Positions 6,822 through 12,516 of a stretch of DNA of 12,516 bases are shown one piece after another; the stretch's first letter is position 1, and each line of letters starts with the position of its first letter. Source of the DNA: CAYSPS01 sp964432975. Its GTDB lineage: Bacteria > Babelota > Babeliae > Babelales > UBA12409. Made by a program: the position numbers and the translations under genes. The DNA lies in assembly GCA_964432975.1 (NCBI GenBank), contig CAYSPS010000023.1, forward strand, positions 1 through 12,516, in the 5' to 3' direction. The notes below the pieces were generated by a model, which ran no database searches, was not told the origin of the DNA, and worked only from the letters and a program-made list of their open reading frames with translations.

Positions 6822-7628
6822 TCACAAAAAATATATCTCTTGATCATATTTGACCAAATGTTCTTGTACCAAAAGATTTAACACTCGTGAAAGTCTGGCA
6901 GGTTCATAGTGCGCAAAAATATCAAAAATTTCTTGTTCGCTGAGCGTAGAATTTTGTAGCAGTGCGTGCAAGATTTTGCCACGCAACTGTCTATTTGATC
7001 CGTTAAATTTTGTTTGCTGTGTATAATGAGCACTTTTTCGCGTTGGATTTTTATATAATTTTTTAAGCATTACGCCATAATCCATCAATGCATAGTACCA
7101 TTGGCGCGGATTTTCACGATCAAGTGTCTGTGTAACGAAAGATACTAAGTCTTGATCATGTACGCGTTCTTGATTTGCAAAAAAGTGATGAATAAAAACA
7201 GCGCGAATATTTGTTTCAATAAAAACATGCGGCTTGTTAAATGCAAAGGTAGAAATAGAACATGATGTTGCTGGTCCAATGCCAGGCAGTTGATGTAAAG
7301 TTGCCGGATCGCGTGGCAACTGTCCGGCGAAATTTTGTACAATAATTTGCGCTGCTTGTTGGATATATAAAGCACGACGGTTATAGCCAAGCCCTTTCCA
7401 AAGTGCAAGTACGTGCGCAAAAGGCGCATGCGCAAGCGCTTCAAATGTCGGCAATTGTTGAATAAATGTTAAAAATTTTTGCTCAACACGAAAGGTTTGT
7501 GTTTGTTGAAGCATGATTTCTGACAAAAAAACCCAATATGGATTTTCTGTGTCACGCCACACGAAAATTCGCTTATTTTTTTTATAAAAATCATAAATTA
7601 AAGCACGAAAAACATGTGCGTTGCACAT
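6822..7628 (-). CDS. MutY-like HhH-GPD DNA glycosylase without an iron-sulfur cluster
   Basis: A 268-residue base-excision DNA glycosylase of the helix-hairpin-helix/GPD superfamily. The MutY signature PYWVFLSEIMLQQTQ (~30-44) carries the catalytic Glu at residue 37. The hairpin is LPGIGPATSCSI (~114-125) and lacks the Lys that gives EndoIII its lyase activity, which favours a monofunctional MutY-type enzyme. The motif that holds the catalytic Asp in relatives reads FIETNIR, with Glu at about 139. MDYGVML (~182-188) is present, but the four-cysteine cluster loop that should follow is replaced by an NPTRKSAHYTQQTKF stretch without Cys. The C-terminal MutT-like domain of MutY is also absent; ~220-268 instead looks like a small winged helix. 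The likely role is removing mispaired or damaged bases; substrate is inferred. It begins three bases after the thpR stop, so the two are one operon. Confidence 0.85.
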   Translation of the reverse strand: MCNAHVFRALIYDFYKKNKRIFVWRDTENPYWVFLSEIMLQQTQTFRVEQKFLTFIQQLPTFEALAHAPFAHVLALWKGLGYNRRALYIQQAAQIIVQNFAGQLPRDPATLHQLPGIGPATSCSISTFAFNKPHVFIETNIRAVFIHHFFANQERVHDQDLVSFVTQTLDRENPRQWYYALMDYGVMLKKLYKNPTRKSAHYTQQTKFNGSNRQLRGKILHALLQNSTLSEQEIFDIFAHYEPARLSRVLNLLVQEHLVKYDQEIYFL

Positions 7629-7631
7629 AAA

Positions 7632-8177
7632 TCACTCATGAGCTTGATAGTGTTCGATGGTGCTATACACCGGCCCATTACAAGTCAGTTGTGACTCGTT
7701 GAGCGTAAATTCTTTAACAAGAAATTTTAAATGTGGCTTGCACAGGTTGCGAACAAGATCGGCAAGTTTTGCGCGATTGTGTACATGTTTGATACGAGCT
7801 AATGTTACGTGATTGGTAAATGGCTTTGTGTCTAGTATCACAAATTTTCCTACGCACGTTTGAATGTGTTGTTGCAGCGCAAATACCGGTGCGCCATTGA
7901 GGGCAACCCATAACACATGCGGGTTTTCTGGTGTAAAAAAACCGATTTCTGCAAGCATAAGCTCAAATGGTTTGAAAGAAATTTTTTTAAGCTCGTTGCG
8001 TATCTGTGCAAGTGTTTGCGAGGCAACATTGCCTAGGAATGCGAGCGTTAAGTGTAAATTTTCTGGTTCGACATATTTGCCCACAAATACATTTTCATGG
8101 GCGCATTCTTTTTGCAAAAGAGTAAGTTCTTTTTTTATGTCTTCTGGAAGTTCGATAGCGATAAAGCAACGTGGCAT
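7632..8177 (-). CDS. thpR: RNA 2',3'-cyclic phosphodiesterase / 2'-5' RNA ligase ThpR
   Basis: ThpR opens RNA 2',3'-cyclic phosphates and can join RNA ends, including tRNA halves, through a 2'-5' bond in vitro. The start MPRCFIAIELPEDIK is typical. The two catalytic HxTx motifs are HLTL (residues 42-45, followed by AFLGN) and HVTL (123-126, followed by ARIK). The 181-residue length matches the family. The gene starts 25 bases after the encoded CCA of tRNA-Thr and is followed at three bases by the MutY-like gene. No promoter is evident between tRNA and thpR, so tRNA-Thr, thpR and mutY-like probably share a transcript. The ribosome site is weak (GTGGTG). Confidence 0.93.
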   Translation of the reverse strand: MPRCFIAIELPEDIKKELTLLQKECAHENVFVGKYVEPENLHLTLAFLGNVASQTLAQIRNELKKISFKPFELMLAEIGFFTPENPHVLWVALNGAPVFALQQHIQTCVGKFVILDTKPFTNHVTLARIKHVHNRAKLADLVRNLCKPHLKFLVKEFTLNESQLTCNGPVYSTIEHYQAHE

Positions 8178-8202
8178 GAGGCACCACTTTCATGTAAAGA
8201 AG

Positions 8203-8278
8203 TGGAGCTGGCGATTGGATTTGAACCAACGACCTGCTGATTACAAATCAGCTGCTCTACCAACTGAGCTACGCCAGC
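8203..8278 (-). tRNA. tRNA-Thr(UGU)
   Basis: The reverse complement folds as a complete cloverleaf of 76 nt with encoded CCA. The acceptor pair is GCTGGCG/CGCCAGC, the D arm is GCTC/GAGC, and the anticodon stem GCTGA/TCAGC encloses the loop TTTGTAA with anticodon TGT. The T arm is GTTGG-TTCAAAT-CCAAT. It reads threonine ACA codons. Confidence 0.96.
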
Positions 8279-8314
8279 CCGAATTATTTCTATTTTATCA
8301 AAGATTGTGGACAA

Positions 8315-8320
8315 ATTATA
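8315..8320 (-). promoter_or_regulatory. Possible -10 element for the tRNA-Thr/thpR unit
   Basis: A perfect TATAAT on the minus strand lies in the 56-bp space between the upstream gene's stop and tRNA-Thr, 36 bp before the mature tRNA 5' end. I see no good -35 at 16-18 bp, so the call is weak. Confidence 0.3.
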
Positions 8321-8334
8321 GTGTGAAAGAGTCT

Positions 8335-9489
8335 CTAAATTTTTTGAAAAGCCTGTTCCAAATCCGCAACCAAGTCTTGCACGTCTTCTATGCCAACTGA
8401 CAGACGGATAAGAGTATCTTTAATGCCAATCGCCTCGCGGTCTTTTTGCGGTACCGATGCATGTGTCATCGATGCTGGGTGTTCAATGAGCGACTCAACG
8501 ACACCAAGGCTTTCTGCTATTGAAATAATTTTGAGCGATTCCAAAAATTTAATCGCAGTTTTTTTATCACCAATCAATTCAAACGCAAGCATGCCGCTAA
8601 AGCCGGACATCTGTTTTTTGGCAATGTCATGACCAGGATGTGTATGGAATCCTGGATAATATATTTTTGTGATTTTTGGGTTTTGGGCCAAAAACTGTAT
8701 AATTTTTTGGGCATTTTCTGCGTGCTGCTTCATGCGCACTGACAGTGTCTTAATTCCCTTTAATACTTGATAACTGTCAAATGGCGACAGAATTGCACCA
8801 ACTGCATTTTGTAAAAATTTAATTTTTGTTGCGAGCGCTTCATCATTGACGACGACACATCCAGCGACTGCATCGCTATGACCACCAATATATTTGGTCA
8901 TAGAATGTAGTACAATATCAGCTCCCAATGAAAGTGGTTGTTGAAAATATGGCGACGCAAATGTGTTGTCGACCACGGTCAAAATATTTTTTGTCCGTGC
9001 CACTTGGCAGACAGCGGCAATATCAACAATTTTAAGTAATGGATTCGTTGGTGATTCAATCCAAATAAGTTTAGTGCTTGGGGTAATATGTTTTTGTATA
9101 TCGTGGCCGTCAACGAAATGAACCAGTGAAAATTTGAGGCCAAAGTTTTCAAAAACTTGCTTAAAAAGCCGTCGTGTTCCACCATAAACATCGTCGATCG
9201 ACAGTACATGATCGCCACTTTTTAAAAGCATTAAAACGTTTGTGATTGCTGCAAGTCCAGAAGAAAATGCAAAAGCGTACGTGCCATTTTCTAGCGCGGC
9301 TAAATTTTTTTCTAACGCATGGCGTGTTGGGTTGCCACTACGAGAATACTCGTACCCACCAGTCGGGCGATCGATTTTTTCTCTGGCAAATGTCGTAGAA
9401 AGATGAATCGGGGTGATAACATCACCACTGCCACCTTCTTTGAAATTTGGTTCATTACCAACATGAATTGCAGCTGTTGAAAACTTCAT
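8335..9489 (-). CDS. PLP-dependent cystathionine gamma-synthase/lyase family enzyme
   Basis: A 384-residue trans-sulfuration enzyme of the Cys/Met metabolism PLP family. The full set of motifs is present: YEYSRSGNPTR (~46-56, Tyr and Arg reach the neighbouring subunit's cofactor), SSGLAAI (~77-83), IESPTNP (~144-150), VVDNTFASP (~172-180, Asp contacts the pyridine ring), SMTKYIGGHSD with the PLP Lys at ~199, and ESLGVVESLIEHPASMTHASVP near the end. Length is normal. The family includes MetB (synthase), CGL (lyase) and MetC relatives. The Glu in GVVESL is shared by synthases and lyases, so the reaction cannot be settled here. No ribosome site is visible before the ATG, which lies 18 bases after the CCA of tRNA-Gly. 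No other sulfur amino-acid gene is in view. Confidence 0.93.
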   Translation of the reverse strand: MKFSTAAIHVGNEPNFKEGGSGDVITPIHLSTTFAREKIDRPTGGYEYSRSGNPTRHALEKNLAALENGTYAFAFSSGLAAITNVLMLLKSGDHVLSIDDVYGGTRRLFKQVFENFGLKFSLVHFVDGHDIQKHITPSTKLIWIESPTNPLLKIVDIAAVCQVARTKNILTVVDNTFASPYFQQPLSLGADIVLHSMTKYIGGHSDAVAGCVVVNDEALATKIKFLQNAVGAILSPFDSYQVLKGIKTLSVRMKQHAENAQKIIQFLAQNPKITKIYYPGFHTHPGHDIAKKQMSGFSGMLAFELIGDKKTAIKFLESLKIISIAESLGVVESLIEHPASMTHASVPQKDREAIGIKDTLIRLSVGIEDVQDLVADLEQAFQKI

Positions 9490-9507
9490 GAGTAAACAAT
9501 CAATTTT

Positions 9508-9580
9508 TGGAGCGGGAAACGGGATTCGAACCCGCGACCTACGGCTTGGAAGGCGCTCTAGCCAACTGAGCTATTCCCGC
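9508..9580 (-). tRNA. tRNA-Gly(UCC) with a shortened anticodon arm; possible pseudogene
   Basis: The acceptor GCGGGAA/TTCCCGC, D arm GCTC/GAGC, anticodon loop CTTCCAA (anticodon TCC), variable AGGTC, T arm GCGGG-TTCGAAT-CCCGT, discriminator T and encoded CCA are all present. Between the D stem and the anticodon loop only GC remains, where six bases (position 26 plus a five-base stem strand) are expected. The 3' strand, GCCGT, is intact and would need ACGGC opposite it. Total length is 73 rather than 77 nt. This is a four-base deletion, real or from assembly. Confidence 0.85.
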
Positions 9581-9628
9581 CTACACTTTTTACAAATCGA
9601 ATATCATTCTCTGCGTTGCCACAAGCTT

Positions 9629-9662
9629 CCGACTTCGCCAAGGCTTCGCCGGGATAAATCGG
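9629..9662 (-). repeat. Palindromic dispersed repeat, copy 1
   Basis: On the plus strand CCGACTT (9629-9635) can pair with AAATCGG (9656-9662), seven pairs including one G-T. They enclose the 13-bp core cgccaaggcttcg (9636-9648). The same core occurs as its reverse complement at 9807-9819, inside a different outer stem. Confidence 0.65.
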
Positions 9663-9685
9663 CGGCCAGCGCCGCCTAGCTTTTT
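9661..9685 (+). terminator. GC hairpin followed by T-run, terminator-like on the plus strand
   Basis: GGCGGC (9661-9666) and GCCGCC (9671-9676) form a perfect six-pair stem with loop CAGC. TAGC and five Ts follow. No rightward gene precedes it in the window, so it may be only the edge of the repeat copy next to it rather than a working terminator. Confidence 0.35.
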
Positions 9686-9765
9686 ACAACAATGTCAATT
9701 TCTACGTTCTTACAAGGTTTCCACTATTTTAGTCCAGCCTTTGCCAAATACCAAAAAACCATTTT

Positions 9766-9795
9766 TTAAAAAAACTTTTTGCCTTTGAAAAAGTT
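9766..9795 (-). terminator. Probable terminator downstream of tRNA-Tyr
   Basis: AACTTTTT and AAAAAGTT (9773-9780 and 9788-9795 on the plus strand) form a perfect eight-pair stem with a seven-base loop. Read leftward, a T-run directly follows the stem. It lies 30 bp after the tRNA-Tyr 3' end and would separate tRNA-Tyr from tRNA-Gly. The stem is AT-rich, so strength is uncertain. Confidence 0.5.
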
Positions 9796-9801
9796 GGCCT
9801 G

Positions 9802-9827
9802 CCAGCCGAAGCCTTGGCGTAGGCTGG
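9802..9827 (+). repeat. Palindromic dispersed repeat, copy 2
   Basis: CCAGCC (9802-9807) pairs perfectly with GGCTGG (9822-9827). Inside is cgaagccttggcg (9807-9819), the reverse complement of the copy 1 core, with a nested GCC-TT-GGC pair. The outer stem sequence differs from copy 1 but still pairs. The last three bases (9825-9827) are also the encoded CCA of tRNA-Tyr. Confidence 0.65.
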
Positions 9828-9909
9828 TGGCGAGGGTAGGATTCGAACCTACGAAGGCTGAGCCAGCGGATTTACAGTCCGCCCCCTTTGACCGCTCGGG
9901 AACCTCGCC
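9825..9909 (-). tRNA. tRNA-Tyr(GUA)
   Basis: An 85-nt type II tRNA with encoded CCA. The acceptor is GGCGAGG/CCTCGCC with discriminator A. The anticodon stem GCGGA/TCCGC holds the loop CTGTAAA with anticodon GTA. A long variable arm (TGGCTCAGCCTTC region) and T arm GTAGG-TTCGAAT-CCTAC follow. All stems pair. Confidence 0.96.
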
Positions 9910-9944
9910 AATTATTGTCAAAGATTATCAAAAAGTATATTTCA

Positions 9945-9973
9945 AGAATACGCGATATTTGCCCGATTATCAA
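9945..9973 (-). promoter_or_regulatory. Promoter of tRNA-Tyr
   Basis: On the minus strand TTGATA (9973-9968) and TATTCT (9950-9945) are separated by 17 bp, matching five and four of six consensus bases. The predicted start is about 30 bp before the tRNA. A second possible -10, TATACT, lies at 9939-9934. Confidence 0.5.
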
Positions 9974-9994
9974 GCTGCGATACGGCGTTCCCAG

Positions 9995-10051
9995 NNNNNN
10001 NNNNNNNNNNNNNNNNNNNNNNNNNNNNNNNNNNNNNNNNNNNNNNNNNNN
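9995..10051. other. Assembly gap (57 Ns)
   Basis: An unbroken run of N. The true length and content are unknown. It sits between tRNA-Tyr and the desulfidase-like gene, so linkage across it depends on the scaffolding. Just right of it (10059-10073) is a small A6-CAC-T6 inverted repeat that could be a weak terminator for the gene at 10089-10613. Confidence 0.99.
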
Positions 10052-10088
10052 CTTTTATAAAAAACACTTTTTTCGAGCCTACTGCAAC

Positions 10089-10613
10089 TCACCAATTTTG
10101 AACAACTTTTTCTAAAGTTCCAAGAAAATCACTCATTTCTTTTGCTCTAAAGCCAAAAAAGTTAAGTGTGAGATTTGCCAGCTTTAATTTTTTTTGTAGC
10201 TCTTCAATAAAAACGCCAGGGCCCTGGCATTTGTGCTTACCTTCTTTATCATGATAGCAATAATCAATTGCGCAAGATGGTGAACCATTAACGCAAATAA
10301 ATCCGCCAATACGATAAGCGTCATCTATATAAAACTGGTATCGTTTAATAACTTCATCGGCAATGCGCTGACATACTTTTCTATATTCATCATTGTCATA
10401 ACAGGCCTTACCACACGCTTGCCGTTTTAGTCCCTCATAGGCAATTTCTGGGCATGGTACTACCGACAAACCAATGCCGTGTTTGACAAAAAATTCCATC
10501 AATTCGGCAACAGGTCCTTCGCCTTTAATATTACGAACGCCATGAGCTCGAATATTTTGATTAACCAAACATTCGCTAATAAAAAATACTTTTTTTGTTG
10601 GTACTTTTTCCAT
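10089..10613 (-). CDS. TudS-related putative desulfidase
   Basis: A 174-residue protein resembling the thiouracil desulfidase (TudS, DUF523-related) group, closest in appearance to the members annotated as CD3072-type. TudS enzymes hold a [4Fe-4S] cluster on three Cys and remove sulfur from thiolated bases. The matching Cys are in SECLVNQNIRA (~15), VVPCPEIAYEGL (~54) and VNGSPSCAI (~113). Further Cys in QACGKACYDND and CYHDKEGKHKC are extra. No signal peptide or membrane segment is seen, so it is cytoplasmic. It starts 15 bp after the ABC-F stop, with TTAGG eight bases upstream, and is probably its operon partner. The substrate is unknown; desulfidase activity is inferred from the family. 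Confidence 0.7.
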   Translation of the reverse strand: MEKVPTKKVFFISECLVNQNIRAHGVRNIKGEGPVAELMEFFVKHGIGLSVVPCPEIAYEGLKRQACGKACYDNDEYRKVCQRIADEVIKRYQFYIDDAYRIGGFICVNGSPSCAIDYCYHDKEGKHKCQGPGVFIEELQKKLKLANLTLNFFGFRAKEMSDFLGTLEKVVQNW

Positions 10614-10614
10614 G

Positions 10615-10626
10615 ATTAGGCCTAAT
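10615..10626. repeat. Perfect 12-bp palindrome between two genes
   Basis: ATTAGGCCTAAT fills most of the 15-bp gap between the ABC-F stop and the desulfidase-like start. It includes the AGG that would serve as ribosome site for the downstream gene. It may be chance or a small control site. Confidence 0.5.
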
Positions 10627-10628
10627 TC

Positions 10629-12389
10629 TCAATCTGAACCTGGGCTGCTGACAAGTTTTTCCCATTCTTTCACTTGTTCCTCCAATTCTTTTTGCGTCGT
10701 CTGCAATTGAGCACATACTTGGGCAAAATCTTTATCGTCGTAGGCAAGGTGTGCCAATCGTTCGCTGAGTTGGGCAACTTTTTTCTCAAGCTTTGAAATT
10801 GTATGCTCAAGAATTTTTAGCGCATTCTTATCTTTAACTATATGCACAAGTTTTTCTGTTTTTTGCTCAGGCGTCTTGGCAGCTGTAGCCTGCGGTTGAG
10901 CGAGCAACTTTTTTTGTTCTAAATATGACTCATAATTGCCATGATAGTGGGCTATTGTATAATTATTTAATTCTAAAATACTGGTAGCCAATTCGTTGAC
11001 AAAATTATGATCGTGAGAAACGAAAAGTACGGTTCCCTGATACGCTTTGATTGCTTGCAACAAAATTTCTTTGGAATAAATATCCAAATGGTTTGTTGGT
11101 TCGTCAAGCATGAGAAAGTTTGCCTGTTGTAATAGTGTGCACACCATATTTACGCGATTGCGTTCGCCACCACTCAGAACTTTGATTTTTTTGTTAATAA
11201 AATCACCAGAAAACAAAAAGCTTCCCAAAATGGTACGGATAGTTTGATCAGGAACATTAGTGCGACTTTGTACTGTTTCAAAAATAGTTTTTTCTGGATC
11301 AAACGTTTCCAATTGATCTTGCTCAAAGTACGCTACTTTGACGTTATGTCCGAACAAGATTGTGCCTGATTGTGACTTTAGTTTGCCAGTCAGAAGATTG
11401 AGTAACGTCGATTTGCCGGTGCCATTTGGTGCAACAATTGCAACTCGTTCGTCGCGCAAGATCGTAAATGATACATTTTTTAAAATCGGTTTTTTAGCAA
11501 AGCTAAAGGTCAGGTGTTGGACGGTCAAAACAACTTTTCCAGCTTCTTTGGTTGGCAAAAAAGAAAAGTGTACGGTGGCAGGAATGGATGAAATCGTGAT
11601 TTTATCCATTTTTTCAATGTCGCGCTCCATCTTTTTAACCATCCGTGCTTTGGTTGCTTTTGCGCGAAAGCGTTCGATTGTGCGCGTTTTTCGCGCAATT
11701 TCTCGTTGTTGATTGTCATATGTTGCTTGTCTGATTGCGGTGCGAGCTGCTTTTTGTGCAAGATAAGTTGTGTAATTGCCGTTGTATTTGGTTAATGTAC
11801 CTTGCTCGAGTTCAAAAATGGTTGTGCAAATGTTGTCTAAAAAGTACCGATCATGTGATACAAGCACAAAACCAAATGGTGCTTTTGCCAAGAAATTAAA
11901 AAACCATTCTTGTGCCAACAAGTCCATGTGATTTGTTGGCTCGTCAAATAAATAAAAGTCGGCTTTTTGTAAAAGTAGTTGAGCAAGTACGACGCGCATT
12001 TTCCAGCCCGTGCTTAATTGAGCAACCGGCTGGTCAAACTGCGCACTGTTAAAACCAAGCCCCTGTAAAATTTTTTTTGCTTCAACTATCATGTGCTGTT
12101 CATCAGTTTCGTCATGAAGTGTAGCTGCACTCATTGTTTCATCCAAAATATTTTTTGTCGAAACAAGCGTGCATTCTTGTGGCATATAGCCAATAATGAA
12201 TGAAGATGGTTTTTGTATAACGCCGCTATCCAGTTTTTGTGTGCCGGCAATAACGCGTAATAATGTAGATTTGCCGGAGCCATTAAGGCCAACCAAGCCA
12301 ATTCTTGCATCTGGCTGTATTGTACATGTGATGTCATTAAAAATTGTTTGATTCTTAAATGTCAGACACGCATCTTTTATATGAATCAT
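10629..12389 (-). CDS. ABC-F family ATPase (translation factor type)
   Basis: Two ABC ATPase domains on one chain without membrane segments, as in ABC-F proteins, which act on ribosomes. Domain 1 has Walker A GLNGSGKST (~34-42), a variant signature LSTGWKMR in place of LSGG, and Walker B FYLFDEPTNHMD. The inter-domain linker that reaches the P-site tRNA contains IERFRAKATKARMVKKME. Domain 2 has APNGTGKST, a normal LSGGERNR and LMLDEPTNHLD. A basic/acidic coiled-coil tail (~500-585) follows, as in Uup-like members. I chose the ATG at 12389 (MIHIKDACLTF, a typical family start, 586 residues) over an in-frame TTG five codons upstream. Neither start has a ribosome site. The subtype (EttA, Uup, YheS or resistance) is not settled. 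Confidence 0.93.
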   Translation of the reverse strand: MIHIKDACLTFKNQTIFNDITCTIQPDARIGLVGLNGSGKSTLLRVIAGTQKLDSGVIQKPSSFIIGYMPQECTLVSTKNILDETMSAATLHDETDEQHMIVEAKKILQGLGFNSAQFDQPVAQLSTGWKMRVVLAQLLLQKADFYLFDEPTNHMDLLAQEWFFNFLAKAPFGFVLVSHDRYFLDNICTTIFELEQGTLTKYNGNYTTYLAQKAARTAIRQATYDNQQREIARKTRTIERFRAKATKARMVKKMERDIEKMDKITISSIPATVHFSFLPTKEAGKVVLTVQHLTFSFAKKPILKNVSFTILRDERVAIVAPNGTGKSTLLNLLTGKLKSQSGTILFGHNVKVAYFEQDQLETFDPEKTIFETVQSRTNVPDQTIRTILGSFLFSGDFINKKIKVLSGGERNRVNMVCTLLQQANFLMLDEPTNHLDIYSKEILLQAIKAYQGTVLFVSHDHNFVNELATSILELNNYTIAHYHGNYESYLEQKKLLAQPQATAAKTPEQKTEKLVHIVKDKNALKILEHTISKLEKKVAQLSERLAHLAYDDKDFAQVCAQLQTTQKELEEQVKEWEKLVSSPGSD

Positions 12390-12516
12390 ACGATAAATAT
12401 ACAATAAAAAGGTCGATTGCTTAAGCTGCTGGTGAAGCTATAGTGAGAAGCTTGTATTTCACTAGGTTCTGTTGAGTTTTTAAAAAGCGCTGAAATTTAG
12501 GTATGATAACGCCGAA
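12390..12516. promoter_or_regulatory. Upstream region of the ABC-F gene and window edge
   Basis: No gene is visible. On the minus strand TATATT lies six bases before the chosen ATG, which could give a nearly leaderless transcript. TAGTGA (12441-12446) and TCACTA (12459-12464) form an inverted repeat, and GAAGCT is repeated at 12434 and 12447. On the plus strand TATGAT (12502-12507) resembles a -10 for something to the right. All are weak. Confidence 0.3.

Noticed and set aside
9488..9679. Plus-strand frame of 63 codons across tRNA-Gly
   Set aside because: It is the reverse strand of the tRNA plus the palindromic repeat, a common false gene call.
9693..9698. Perfect TTGACA on the minus strand upstream of tRNA-Gly
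   Set aside because: At 16-18 bp downstream the sequence is GC-rich and has no -10-like element.
9779..10060. Plus-strand frames across tRNA-Tyr and into the N run
   Set aside because: Antisense of a tRNA and translation through unknown bases.
12390..12404. TTG start five codons upstream for the ABC-F gene
   Set aside because: Family members begin at the MI-I pattern seen from 12389, and the extra codons have no ribosome site.

Overview
The window reads as a compact, mostly leftward-transcribed stretch of a moderately AT-rich bacterial genome. Two exported, eukaryote-style WD40 repeat proteins and a cysteine-rich probable outer-membrane protein lie among short housekeeping genes with small intergenic gaps. 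This combination suggests a reduced-genome, host-associated Gram-negative-type bacterium. My best guess is Candidatus Dependentiae (TM6) or a similar intracellular lineage, but no rRNA or marker alignment is available, so the phylum is inference. A run of 57 Ns at 9995-10051 shows this is a scaffold from a draft assembly.

Left part (1-3111, minus strand): a tandem pair of paralogous secreted proteins, probably one operon. Each has a signal peptide, an N-terminal region that resembles a Skp1/BTB fold, a propeller of nearly identical WD40 blades (six in one, seven in the other) and a helical tail. A further start codon at position 13 hints at a third gene in the array. A divergent promoter region (3112-3255) separates the pair from ssb.

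Middle part (3256-8177): ssb (+), a probable outer-membrane protein (-), grpE (+), a DUF155/RMD1-like membrane protein (-), an unusual MutY-like DNA glycosylase without an iron-sulfur cluster (-), and thpR, a 2'-5' RNA ligase/cyclic phosphodiesterase (-).

tRNA region (8203-9909, minus strand): tRNA-Thr(UGU) directly upstream of thpR, a cystathionine gamma-synthase/lyase-type gene directly downstream of a tRNA-Gly(UCC), and tRNA-Tyr(GUA). The tRNA-Gly lacks about four bases in its anticodon stem. Two inverted copies of a small palindromic repeat with a common 13-bp core lie between tRNA-Gly and tRNA-Tyr.

Right part (10052-12516, minus strand): a two-gene unit of an ABC-F translation ATPase followed by a TudS-related putative desulfidase, then about 110 bp of upstream DNA to the edge.

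Most genes serve DNA, RNA or protein maintenance (SSB, MutY-like, ThpR, GrpE, ABC-F, tRNAs). The envelope and secreted proteins are the parts most likely to act towards a host. The strongest candidate for an undescribed system is the array of Skp1-like/WD40 proteins with almost identical blades.
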